DNA of 64,000 nucleotides from Stieleria maiorica (GTDB lineage: Bacteria; Planctomycetota; Planctomycetia; Pirellulales; Pirellulaceae), in NCBI RefSeq assembly GCF_008035925.1, contig NZ_CP036264.1, positions 6,977,641 through 7,041,640 on the forward strand. The letters are read 5' to 3'. Below the pieces are notes generated by a model. That model did no database searches and had not been told where the DNA came from. It saw only the letters and a list, made by a program, of their open reading frames with translations. A program made the translations under genes and the position numbers. Positions 9,203 to 17,189 of the stretch are shown one piece after another (positions within the stretch are counted from its first letter, which is position 1; each line of letters begins with the position of its first letter).

Positions 9203-9223
9203 GACAGGCCGCAAGCCTATCCC
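9203..9223. repeat. Short palindromic repeat GACAGGC..GCCTATCCC
   Basis: Occupies the convergent gap and runs into the last codons of the eboE-like gene, whose TAG stop lies in the element (GGATAGGCTT on minus). Near copies: 57167-57189 after the HtrA gene and a decayed one at the ribD stop (20518-20537). Confidence 0.65.
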
Positions 9224-10488
9224 GCGAGTTGATCGGCCAGCCATTGCAGTTCGCTGGCGATGTCTTCGGCCAAACCGCGGCTCCGCATCGCTGCCGGCAA
9301 CACGGTCCAGGCATACGTTTCGACTTCCAGGTGCCCGGTGAACGCCGCACCGATCTCATCATCGTCGAGCGCCTTTAAACACTCCACGACCGCGTCGCGG
9401 CTGGTCGTCAAATGGCCGAACCGCTGCAAGAAGATCGGCACGTGGAAATGGATCACCCAACGACGGATCGCTTCCAAATCGGCCGGCGAGGTCTGGCCAA
9501 GCAACGGGGGCAAGTCCTCGGCCAATTGAAATCCGCCGCCCCGCGCGACCTGGCCGGTTTGATGCAAGTAGCGGTCTTCGGCGAATTGGCCGAGCTGCTC
9601 GAGTGTCGCAGGAACATCATCGGCGGGAATTGATTCCCAATCCGCCACGATCGCGCTGCTGACCTGGACCTTGCCGATTGTGATCCCGGCATCGCGATAC
9701 GCCGTCACGACCGAGCGTTGCGGTTCGTTCATCACGGCGCTGTGGCAGATGTCATGGCAGACGGTGATGTAGCGTCGGTGGATCGCTTCGGGCAGTTCCG
9801 CGTCGAAGAAACCGACCAAATCGTCGACGGTGTCGATCATGCAACCGGGCTCTGGTTCGATCGCCACCACGATTCGTTTGCCGGTCGATTCGAACAGCTG
9901 ATCCAGGAACCCTGACAATTTACGCAAGTGCGCCCCCGCGGCGGCGACGTCATCCCGGCCGGGCGGTTCGGATGAAAACGGGTTGCCGGGCCAACCGATC
10001 GGCAGCGTGCTGATGGATCCGACCGCTTGGTCGTCGGGAAGTAATTTCGTCAGGATGGTCGCCAACCGCTGCGTGTACTCCAGCCGTTCTGGCTGGCCCC
10101 ACGTCGGCAAGTACACGCGTTGCTTGACATGATCGCCGTGGAAGTTGGCAAACGGAAACCCGTTGATCGTGAACGCATTCAACCGATGCTCACTCAAGAA
10201 TTCCGCAAACGCATCGAGTTGGCCGCCGACCAGTTCGCGAGACGCTTGATCGGGAATCCACAATCCGACACCGAGCGAGTTCCAATCGTGTGTCTGGGAA
10301 AGTTGCTTGCCGACCGCGACGGCATACTCCAGCAGATTGCCGCGGATCGAATTCAAATCGACACCGGCATGGACATTCGTGCAATAGCCGATCTGGCGAG
10401 ACCGAGCGTCGTGTGGGTCTGAATCGTAGATGTTCAATGTGCTAACATGACGGAGGAATGAACGGTCGTGCGATAAATGGTGGTGCAA
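9217..10488 (-). CDS. eboE: EboE-like TIM-barrel protein (xylose isomerase-like)
   Basis: 423 residues, related to the EboE proteins of the eustigmatophyte/bacterial ebo cluster, which is linked to export of metabolites to the periplasm. Family hallmarks: IGYCTNVHAG at the start of the domain, LGVGLWIPDQA, FTINGFPFANFHGDHVK, VYLPTWGQPERLEYT, and GSISTLPIGWPG. The fold is a sugar-phosphate isomerase/epimerase-type barrel. No ATG precedes the domain: the possible starts are TTG at 10488 (AGGA about 8 bases upstream, within a tandem repeat) or TTG at 10437. No eboA, B, C, D or F gene is nearby, so here it stands alone. Chemistry unknown. Confidence 0.75.
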   Translation of the reverse strand: MHHHLSHDRSFLRHVSTLNIYDSDPHDARSRQIGYCTNVHAGVDLNSIRGNLLEYAVAVGKQLSQTHDWNSLGVGLWIPDQASRELVGGQLDAFAEFLSEHRLNAFTINGFPFANFHGDHVKQRVYLPTWGQPERLEYTQRLATILTKLLPDDQAVGSISTLPIGWPGNPFSSEPPGRDDVAAAGAHLRKLSGFLDQLFESTGKRIVVAIEPEPGCMIDTVDDLVGFFDAELPEAIHRRYITVCHDICHSAVMNEPQRSVVTAYRDAGITIGKVQVSSAIVADWESIPADDVPATLEQLGQFAEDRYLHQTGQVARGGGFQLAEDLPPLLGQTSPADLEAIRRWVIHFHVPIFLQRFGHLTTSRDAVVECLKALDDDEIGAAFTGHLEVETYAWTVLPAAMRSRGLAEDIASELQWLADQLAG

Positions 10489-10533
10489 CCAGTGGTCCTG
10501 CAGCCAGTGGTCCTGCAGTCAGTGGTCCTGCCG
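10489..10533. repeat. 15-bp tandem repeat (CCAGTGGTCCTGCAG) x3
   Basis: Three near-perfect 15-bp copies between the divergent eboE-like and deaminase genes. The unit reads through in the plus frame as VVLQP/VVLQS, which extends the deaminase reading frame upstream artificially. The possible Shine-Dalgarno of the eboE-like gene lies in the first copy. Confidence 0.9.
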
Positions 10534-10587
10534 GTGGCCGCGACCTGCACGACGGTCTTCACCAAGATAACGGCAACATGCCACGGA

Positions 10588-11067
10588 ATGAACGGTGCAA
10601 CCCCCGAGTCTTTGATGCTCAGTCAAACGGATCAATTTCATCTGCGCAGGGCCTATGACGAAGCCGTGACCGGATTTGACGAAGGGGGGTGCCCGATCGG
10701 ATCGCTGCTGGCCCGAGGCGACGTGGTGCTGGCCAGCGGACGGAACCGACGCGTCCAACAAGGCGACCCGATCGCCCACGGCGAGATGGATGCCTTGCGG
10801 CGGGCCGGACGCCAAACGACCTATCGCGACACCACACTGTACACCTCGCTCAGCCCCTGCATGATGTGCAGCGGAACGATCGTCCAGTTCGGCATCCCGC
10901 GGGTCGTGATCGGCGAGAACCAGAATTTCGGCGGCAACGAGGACTTTTTGCGCAAGCGTGGCGTCGAGGTCGTGATTGCCAATGACCCCGGTTGCATCGC
11001 GCTGATGGAACGATTTATTCGCGAAAAACCCGAACTATGGGCGGAGGACATCGCACAAGAGCTGTAG
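10588..11067 (+). CDS. Cytosine deaminase-like nucleoside/base deaminase
   Basis: Zinc-dependent deaminase of the yeast cytosine deaminase type (about 159 residues; yeast Fcy1 is 158). Zinc and catalytic motif: HGEMDAL (His ligand and catalytic Glu) and PCMMC (two Cys ligands). The C-terminal half, FGIPRVVIGENQNFGGNEDFL and the end REKPELWAEDI, parallels Fcy1 closely, which supports pyrimidine or related base deamination. The frame is open to 10477, but that extension is made of the 15-bp repeat, so an ATG at 10588 or 10615 is more likely. Divergent from the eboE-like gene. Confidence 0.85.
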   Translation: MNGATPESLMLSQTDQFHLRRAYDEAVTGFDEGGCPIGSLLARGDVVLASGRNRRVQQGDPIAHGEMDALRRAGRQTTYRDTTLYTSLSPCMMCSGTIVQFGIPRVVIGENQNFGGNEDFLRKRGVEVVIANDPGCIALMERFIREKPELWAEDIAQEL

Positions 11068-11223
11068 CGCCGACACGCAGCGACCGTCCGAACTAAGATT
11101 GACGCGTCGTCACCTCTCCGCCACCCGCACCCTTGGCTCGCACCGTTCGGATTTCCCCGATGAAGTGTTCACCGAAGGGATTGGCTTCAATTGACACCTG
11201 CGCCCTCACCTAACCCTCGCCAC

Positions 11224-13698
11224 ATGCGTCCTCCCACCCTGTCGCTCATTGAACCTCGCCCAGCAGCGTCACGTAATCAAGCGTCGATATTCATCGCACT
11301 GCTGGCGATCGTACTGGTCGTCGCGACCGATCATGTCGGCGTCAATCATGCCGGGGCGCAGTCACCGGAGTCGGCCAACCGCAAACATTCCGATCCGTAT
11401 GATCCGTTCGCCCAGCTGGACCCTTGGTGGCCGACGCCGGGCGCGACGCGGATCGCATCGGGGGCGCCGGGGCCCGCCTATTGGCAGCAACGCGCTGACT
11501 ATGAAATCGACGTCACGCTCGACGACGATCAACAGCAACTCAAGGGCGTGGTCAAGATTCGTTATCACAATCAATCGCCACACACACTTCCCTACCTCTG
11601 GATTCAACTGGACCAGAATCGGTTCCGACAGGGATCCGATGCCTTGGAAACCGTCACGGCACCGTCACTGTCGCCGAAGATTTCGTTCGGCGCGATGAAG
11701 TCCATCCTGGCCAGCCGACGATTCGACGGCGGGTACCGGATCCGATCGGTGACCGATGCGGCCGGCGATCCGCTGCCTCACACGGACATCGGCACGATGA
11801 TGCGGATCGATCTGCCGACCGCGCTGGCGCCTGGTGAAAAGACCGATGTCGCCATCGATTACTCGTACAACATCGTCGACGCGAAGGTCATCCGCGCTCG
11901 GGGCGGCAAGGAATTCTTTGAAGACGACAAGAACTACATCTATGAGATCGCGCAGTGGTTTCCCCGCGTCGCGGCGTACACCGATTTCGGCGCCTGGCAA
12001 CACAAGTCGTTCCTGGGACGCGGTGAGTTCACGTTGGAACTGGGGAATTACCGAGTCCGCATCACCGCCCCCGCAGAAATGGTGGTCGCGTCGACCGGAA
12101 CGCTCGAGAACCCGGACGAAGTTCTGACCGATCGCTGGAAACAACGGCTGACGGAAGCCGAGTCGGCCGAGAAGCCGGTGTTCATCATCACGCCGGAAGA
12201 AGCCGAAACGAATGAAAGCGTGCGAACGCAAAGGACAAAGACCTGGGAATTCGACGCCAACAACGTCCGCGACTTTGCCTTTGCCGCCAGCCGCAAATTT
12301 ATCTGGGATGCGTTGGGCGTCCGAGTCGGATCACAAACGGTGATGGCGATGTCGTATTACCCGAACGAAGCCGAGCCGCTGTGGAGCAAGTATTCCACCG
12401 AATCGATCGCGCACACGTTGGAGGTTTACGGCCGCTATTCGTTCGAGTACCCCTACCCGGTCGCGATCAGCGTCAACGGGCCGGTCTATGGAATGGAATA
12501 TCCGATGATCTGTTTCAACGGCCCGCGGCCCGAAGACGACGGGACGTACAGCAAAGAAACAAAATATGGTTTGATCTCCGTCGTCATTCACGAGGTCGGG
12601 CACAACTTTTTTCCGATGATCGTCAACAGCGACGAACGACAATGGACGTGGATGGATGAAGGGCTGAACACGTTCCTGCAATACCTGGCCGAGCAAGAGT
12701 GGGAAGAGGACTACCCGTCACGCCGCGGGGATCCGGAAAAGATCACCGGATACATGCGGGGCAACAACCAGCGGCCGATCATGACCGGCAGCGAAGAGAT
12801 CCTTCAATTCGGCAACAATGCGTATGGCAAACCCGCAACCGCACTGAACATCCTGCGCGAGACGATCCTCGGACGCGAATCCTTCGACTTTGCCTTTCGA
12901 GAGTACTCTCGACGCTGGAAGTTTAAACGCCCCACGCCCAGTGATTTCTTCCGCACGATGGAAGACGCCTCCGGGGTCGATCTGGATTGGTTTTGGCGGG
13001 GTTGGTTTTACGGAACCGACCACGTCGACATCGCCATCGACGGAATCCAGTTGTACAAGATCGATGCAGGGGATCCCGATGAACAAGCCGAACGCACGCG
13101 GCAGGAGCGGGACCGCGAAGAAGCGACCATCACCGAGGACCGCAACCAGGACTTGCGACGAAGGATCGATTGGCAACCGGGACTGAAGGATTTCTACAAC
13201 AGCCCCCAGTACGACGAACTAAAAGTCGAAGAAGAAGATCGAAAGTCGTTTCAAAAGTTTCTCGATGGTCTGAGCAGCGAGGAACGCGCGATCCTCCGCA
13301 GAACCACCAATTTTTACATCGTCGATTTTCGCAACGTGGGCGGATTGGTGATGCCGATCCTGTTGCGTGTGCATTACGCGGACAACACCAGCGAAATGAT
13401 GACGTTCCCGGCACAGATCTGGCGTCGCAACAGCAAACGCATCAGCAAGTTGATCGTTACCGACAAAGAAATCGTCCGATTGGAACTGGATCCCAAACGG
13501 CAGACCGCCGACGTCGACGAAGGCAATAACCATTGGCCGGAAAAGATGGTGCCCAGCCGCTTTAAACTGTTCAAGGACGAAAAGAAAAAGAACCCGATGC
13601 AAAAAGCAGCGGCCGACCAGCAGGACGCGACGGATCAAGCGTCGCCCGAAGAAAAGACGGATCAACAAACCGAACAGGGGCCGGAAAAAGGGAAATGA
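11224..13698 (+). CDS. M1 family metallopeptidase (exported)
   Basis: Zinc aminopeptidase-like protein, 824 residues from ATG 11224 (a TTG at 11191 is less likely). The N-terminal hydrophobic segment IFIALLAIVLVVATDHV indicates export or membrane anchoring. The M1 fold is shown by an N-terminal beta domain with DYEIDVTLDDD and IDYSYNI, the exopeptidase-loop equivalent VYGMEYPMICF, the zinc motif HEVGHNFFP (His about 456 and 460) and WMDEGLNTF with the third ligand Glu. The C-terminal 200 residues are highly charged with a Lys/Gln/Asp-rich tail. The DUF6702 gene overlaps its stop by 4 bases, a pairing also seen in Bacteroidetes. Confidence 0.9.
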   Translation: MRPPTLSLIEPRPAASRNQASIFIALLAIVLVVATDHVGVNHAGAQSPESANRKHSDPYDPFAQLDPWWPTPGATRIASGAPGPAYWQQRADYEIDVTLDDDQQQLKGVVKIRYHNQSPHTLPYLWIQLDQNRFRQGSDALETVTAPSLSPKISFGAMKSILASRRFDGGYRIRSVTDAAGDPLPHTDIGTMMRIDLPTALAPGEKTDVAIDYSYNIVDAKVIRARGGKEFFEDDKNYIYEIAQWFPRVAAYTDFGAWQHKSFLGRGEFTLELGNYRVRITAPAEMVVASTGTLENPDEVLTDRWKQRLTEAESAEKPVFIITPEEAETNESVRTQRTKTWEFDANNVRDFAFAASRKFIWDALGVRVGSQTVMAMSYYPNEAEPLWSKYSTESIAHTLEVYGRYSFEYPYPVAISVNGPVYGMEYPMICFNGPRPEDDGTYSKETKYGLISVVIHEVGHNFFPMIVNSDERQWTWMDEGLNTFLQYLAEQEWEEDYPSRRGDPEKITGYMRGNNQRPIMTGSEEILQFGNNAYGKPATALNILRETILGRESFDFAFREYSRRWKFKRPTPSDFFRTMEDASGVDLDWFWRGWFYGTDHVDIAIDGIQLYKIDAGDPDEQAERTRQERDREEATITEDRNQDLRRRIDWQPGLKDFYNSPQYDELKVEEEDRKSFQKFLDGLSSEERAILRRTTNFYIVDFRNVGGLVMPILLRVHYADNTSEMMTFPAQIWRRNSKRISKLIVTDKEIVRLELDPKRQTADVDEGNNHWPEKMVPSRFKLFKDEKKKNPMQKAAADQQDATDQASPEEKTDQQTEQGPEKGK

Positions 13699-14204
13699 TT
13701 CAAACGCTGTGGATCGCCGCCGCACTCCTGATGCACCCGGTTCACGAGACGGTTTGTGAAATCGAGTGGAATGCGGAAACCAAACGCGTCGAGGTCGCGC
13801 TGCGAATCGATGTGCTGGATGAACAATGGATGGCCCGGTCGATCGGGGCCGACAGCGACGACCAGTGGCGGGGCAATTACTTGCGCTCGCGGGTGTTCTT
13901 TGATCCCATCTCCGACAACAGCGTCTCGGACAACGGCGACATGCCCGATCCGAGCGGTCGTCCGATCAAGTGGCTGGGGCGAAAACCCGACGGCGGTCAC
14001 GCCTGGTGGTTCTTCGAAGTCGTTTGCGAAGACGGCGTGCCGCCGACGTCGATCCTGTCGCGGTTGCTGTTTGACCGCGACCGCAATTACCGGCACCACA
14101 TCGTCGTGCTCGGCAGGCCGGCGGGCGATGACGGCAAACGCGTTTCGATCGTGCTGACCGAACAGAAGCCGAGCGCGCGGCTGGAGTTGGTGGTCGCGGA
14201 GTAG
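13695..14204 (+). CDS. DUF6702 family protein
   Basis: 169 residues. It starts with a short hydrophobic leader (LWIAAALLMHPVHETV) and the HPVHETVCEIEWN segment typical of DUF6702, a small secreted or periplasmic family of unknown function. Later features are VALRIDVLD and LTEQKPSARLEL at the end. Its ATG overlaps the M1 peptidase stop (ATGA), so the two are translated together. The family is often beside M1 peptidases, which suggests a role as partner or processing factor (inference). Confidence 0.78.
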   Translation: MIQTLWIAAALLMHPVHETVCEIEWNAETKRVEVALRIDVLDEQWMARSIGADSDDQWRGNYLRSRVFFDPISDNSVSDNGDMPDPSGRPIKWLGRKPDGGHAWWFFEVVCEDGVPPTSILSRLLFDRDRNYRHHIVVLGRPAGDDGKRVSIVLTEQKPSARLELVVAE

Positions 14205-14228
14205 GTGGGGTTCGCGTGAGCCGAATCC

Positions 14229-14388
14229 GTAGCGGAAGCCGCCAACGGCTTGTCGATTTAATCAGCCGTTTGGCGCGAGCCTACGGGCGCCAGGGTGTTT
14301 TCTTGGTATTGGAGGCCCGTACGCTCGCGCGAAACGGCTGATCCCACGTGTGATCGGAATAGATCAACGGGCCGATGGCGAGTTCCGC
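14229..14388. repeat. Nested palindromic element, copy 1 (AGCCGTTTCGCGCGAG core, minus orientation)
   Basis: Fills much of the 309-bp gap before cinA. Outer inverted ends (GTAGCGGAA at 14229; GGCGAGTTCCGC at the right) enclose a long imperfect palindrome whose arms contain CAGCCGTTTGGCGCGAG and CTCGCGCGAAACGGCTG around a spacer with TTTTCTTGGT. Related cores are at about 51318-51405 and 57245-57328. The stretch 14389-14513 holds nothing recognised. Confidence 0.85.
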
Positions 14389-14513
14389 GAACTCAATCCC
14401 GCGCGCCCCGCCGCGAATTGCCCCACATACGTCTTGAATGAATAATCCTCTAGAATGCCGCCTACCTTTAACGTAGCCGACCATCGACGTAAACACCTTC
14501 CACGCTCTTCCCC

Positions 14514-15788
14514 ATGCAACCCAAAACGCTGACCGCCGAAGTCGTCTCGATCGGCGATGAAATGACCAGCGGCGCTCGCTTGGACACCAACGCACAATGG
14601 CTCAGCCGACGCTTGGGTGAACTGGGGATCGAAGTCACCTTCCACAGCACGGTCGGCGACACGCTGCAGCACAACATCGACGTCTTTCGCATTGCCGCAG
14701 GCCGGGCAGACGTGGTCGTTTGCACGGGCGGGCTGGGGCCGACCCGGGATGATTTGACACGCCAAGCGTTGGCCGCGGTTGTCGATCAACCACTGGAACT
14801 GCGTCAATCGGCGCTGGACCACATCCAAGGTTTGTTCGCCCGGCGAAATCGCGAGATGCCACCGCGCAACGAAATCCAAGCGATGTTCCCTGTCGGCAGT
14901 TTGCAGATCCTTAATCCCCAGGGCACCGCGCCCGGCGTCGACGTGACGGTCCGCCGCGGCGACCATTCCACCAGTCGGATCTTTGCCTTGCCCGGTGTGC
15001 CGGCGGAAATGAAACGCATGTTCGACGAGACCGTCGCGCCGCGGATTCTGGAAATCAGCGGCGGCTCGCGCACGCACATCGAACACGAAGTCATGAAGTT
15101 CTTCGGCGTCGGCGAAAGCGACATGGAGCAACGGTTGGGCGAGATGATTGATCGCGATCATGTGCCGCGGGTCGGCATCACCGTCAGCGCCGCGACGATC
15201 TCGCTGCGAATCAGCGCGATCGGACAATCACCCCAGGAATGTCGACAGCAGATCGAATCGACGCGCGCGGAGATCCTGGAGCGTGTCGGCGACCTGCACT
15301 TCGGCGACGGCGAGGAGTTCGAGCAATACCATGCGGTGGAGAAGTTGCTGGCCGAGCGAGGGGAAAGCTTGGTCAGTTTGGAGCTTGGACGGTCGGCGGT
15401 GTTGGCCGACTGGTTCGCATCGCTGGGCCAGTCGTCGGCCTATCGCGGCGGATTCTGCTTTGCCAACCTGGACGAACTGGCGGCAGTCCTGGAGGTGGAT
15501 TACGCGGCGGCGATGGAGACACTCCGACGACGTGCGGGGGCGCAGTGGCTGGTCGCGGTCGACGCGTACCCGCCGTTGGAGAGCAACGCCGATTCTCCGC
15601 TGCCGGCCGCGGAGGTCACGTTGATTGTGATCGATCCGACCGGCGAGGTGTTTTCGACGACCAGTCGGTTGGGCGGCCATCCGTCGATCATCTACCAGCG
15701 GATCGGCAAAGCGGCCCTGGCGTGGCTTCGACACACGCTTGCCGAAAGTCCTGCCCCACGGCCAGCGAGTCCCACGGCCGAGTCATGA
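14514..15788 (+). CDS. cinA: CinA-like protein with degenerate C-terminal domain
   Basis: 424 residues, the normal length for CinA. The N-terminal MoCF-like/COG1058 domain is intact: AEVVSIGDEMTSG, DTNAQWLSRRL, CTGGLGPTRDDLT and ALPGVPAEMKRMFDE, consistent with NMN- or ADP-ribose-directed pyrophosphatase activity. The C-terminal part should be an NMN deamidase with TAESCTGG; here the equivalent place reads SLVSLELGRSAVLADW, so the catalytic Ser/Thr signature is gone and amidase activity is unlikely. The next gene overlaps its stop (ATGA). Confidence 0.85.
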   Translation: MQPKTLTAEVVSIGDEMTSGARLDTNAQWLSRRLGELGIEVTFHSTVGDTLQHNIDVFRIAAGRADVVVCTGGLGPTRDDLTRQALAAVVDQPLELRQSALDHIQGLFARRNREMPPRNEIQAMFPVGSLQILNPQGTAPGVDVTVRRGDHSTSRIFALPGVPAEMKRMFDETVAPRILEISGGSRTHIEHEVMKFFGVGESDMEQRLGEMIDRDHVPRVGITVSAATISLRISAIGQSPQECRQQIESTRAEILERVGDLHFGDGEEFEQYHAVEKLLAERGESLVSLELGRSAVLADWFASLGQSSAYRGGFCFANLDELAAVLEVDYAAAMETLRRRAGAQWLVAVDAYPPLESNADSPLPAAEVTLIVIDPTGEVFSTTSRLGGHPSIIYQRIGKAALAWLRHTLAESPAPRPASPTAES

Positions 15789-16558
15789 ACGTCCTGTATG
15801 AAGACAATCATTTGCTGGTCGTCGACAAACCGGCCGGGATGCCGACGATGGGGGCCGAAGCGGGGATCCAAACCGTCCACGGCTGGGCGACGGACTACTT
15901 GAAACGACGCTATCAAAAACCGGGCAATGTGTTCGTCGGTGTGGTCAGCCGACTGGACAAATTGACCACCGGCGTGCTGGTATTGGCCCGCACCAGCAAG
16001 GCGGCGTCGCGGCTGACGATCCAGTTCGGCGGTCCCGGCAAAAGTAAGAAAGTGTCTACCCGGGCCCAAAAAATGTACCTCGCGATGGTCGCCGGGGATC
16101 TGGAAAACGATTCCGGACTGCCCCCCTCGGGCACGTTGACCGATGCGGTGTTCAAAGACGACGCGGCGCATCGCATGCGGGTCGACCGACGCGGCAGAGC
16201 CGACGCCCAACAAGCGCGGCTGAATTACTGTGTGATTGACCGATCGCAATCACGGACGCTGGTGGCGGTCCGTTTGTTGACCGGACGCAAGCATCAAATC
16301 CGCTTGCAATTCGCCGATCGCGGGCATCCGGTTTTAGGCGACACCAAGTATGGCTCGCGCATCGATTTCCCCTGCGGGGTTGCCCTGCACAGCTGGCAAC
16401 TTTTAATAGAGCATCCGACCCGGTCGGAGATGCAATTGTTTCGCGCACCGGTCCCAAACGCCTGGCGGAACCCTCCGTTTTCGGTCCCCGGTGAATCGTC
16501 GATCCGGTCGACGCTGGTCGCGACGGCTGATTGGTACAACGGTGAGGGAAACGAGTGA
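15785..16558 (+). CDS. RluA-family pseudouridine synthase
   Basis: 257 residues from ATG 15785, which overlaps the cinA stop. It would isomerise uridine to pseudouridine in rRNA or tRNA. The opening VLYEDNHLLVVDKPAGMPT, the catalytic motif GVVSRLDKLTTGVLVLA (Asp 58) and GRKHQIRLQFADRGHPVLGDTKYG are standard for the RluA catalytic domain. No S4 domain precedes it. A Lys/Ser-rich insert (GGPGKSKKVSTRAQK) follows the motif region. The exact target uridine cannot be told. Confidence 0.92.
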   Translation: MNVLYEDNHLLVVDKPAGMPTMGAEAGIQTVHGWATDYLKRRYQKPGNVFVGVVSRLDKLTTGVLVLARTSKAASRLTIQFGGPGKSKKVSTRAQKMYLAMVAGDLENDSGLPPSGTLTDAVFKDDAAHRMRVDRRGRADAQQARLNYCVIDRSQSRTLVAVRLLTGRKHQIRLQFADRGHPVLGDTKYGSRIDFPCGVALHSWQLLIEHPTRSEMQLFRAPVPNAWRNPPFSVPGESSIRSTLVATADWYNGEGNE

Positions 16559-17067
16559 CAAAACGATCGTCCAACCCTGCTGATCGGCAGCCGTTTTTTC
16601 CCCGTCGCATCATCTCGGGCGGGCAAACGGGGGTCGATCGTGCCGGGTTGGAACTGGCGATCGCCCACCGAATCCAACACGGCGGGTGGTGCCCCAAGGG
16701 ACGCTTGTCCGAAGACGGCTCGATCCCCAGCCGTTACGACCTGGTCGAAATGGACACGGCCGAGTACCCGCCGCGGACCGAGCAAAACGTGATCGACAGC
16801 GACGCAACATTGATCCTGTACGAACAGCGTCTCAAGGGCGGCACGCTGTTGACGCGTCGCTATGCGGCGCGGTGGAACAAGCCCTGCCTGTCGGTGGCGA
16901 TGGAGGTGACCTCGCCCGGCGAGGTGCGACAGTGGTTGGATCAGGTGCAGCCGGAAACGTTGAACATCGCCGGACCGAGGGAGAGCAGCGTTCCGGGAAT
17001 CGGCGAGCGCGCCCTGGCGTTCTTACTGGAGGCATTCGTCGACCGTTCCACGGAGGTGTCGCGGTAG
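16555..17067 (+). CDS. Putative molybdenum carrier-like protein
   Basis: 170 residues. Starts at a GTG that overlaps the preceding stop (GTGA). The pattern RRIISGGQTGVDRAGLELAI, GWCPKGRLSEDGSIP, NVIDSDATLILYEQRLKGGTLLT and NIAGPRESSVPGIGERA matches the family annotated as putative molybdenum carrier, a Rossmann-like group related to the LOG/TIR-like nucleotide-binding superfamily. Its real function in bacteria is not settled. Coupled with cinA and the pseudouridine synthase, it may have a nucleotide-related role (inference). Confidence 0.8.
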   Translation: MTKRSSNPADRQPFFPRRIISGGQTGVDRAGLELAIAHRIQHGGWCPKGRLSEDGSIPSRYDLVEMDTAEYPPRTEQNVIDSDATLILYEQRLKGGTLLTRRYAARWNKPCLSVAMEVTSPGEVRQWLDQVQPETLNIAGPRESSVPGIGERALAFLLEAFVDRSTEVSR

Positions 17068-17189
17068 ATCGGCGTGGGGGACCTGTGAAAAACCGCTCCC
17101 GCGTTGCCCAGCGGGGCTTTGGCCAGACGGACCGATCGTGGTAACATCCTCCGCTTCGCCCCCCGTACCCCTCGATCCCGGCCGGTTTT

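Noticed and set aside
10458-10658. Small ORF beginning at GGAGGAATG
   Set aside because: The Shine-Dalgarno-like GGAGG is only one base from the ATG, and the peptide is just the translated 15-bp repeat.
15239-16558. A 439-codon protein starting at 15239
   Set aside because: The first 180 codons overlap cinA in another frame; the pseudouridine synthase begins at ATG 15785.
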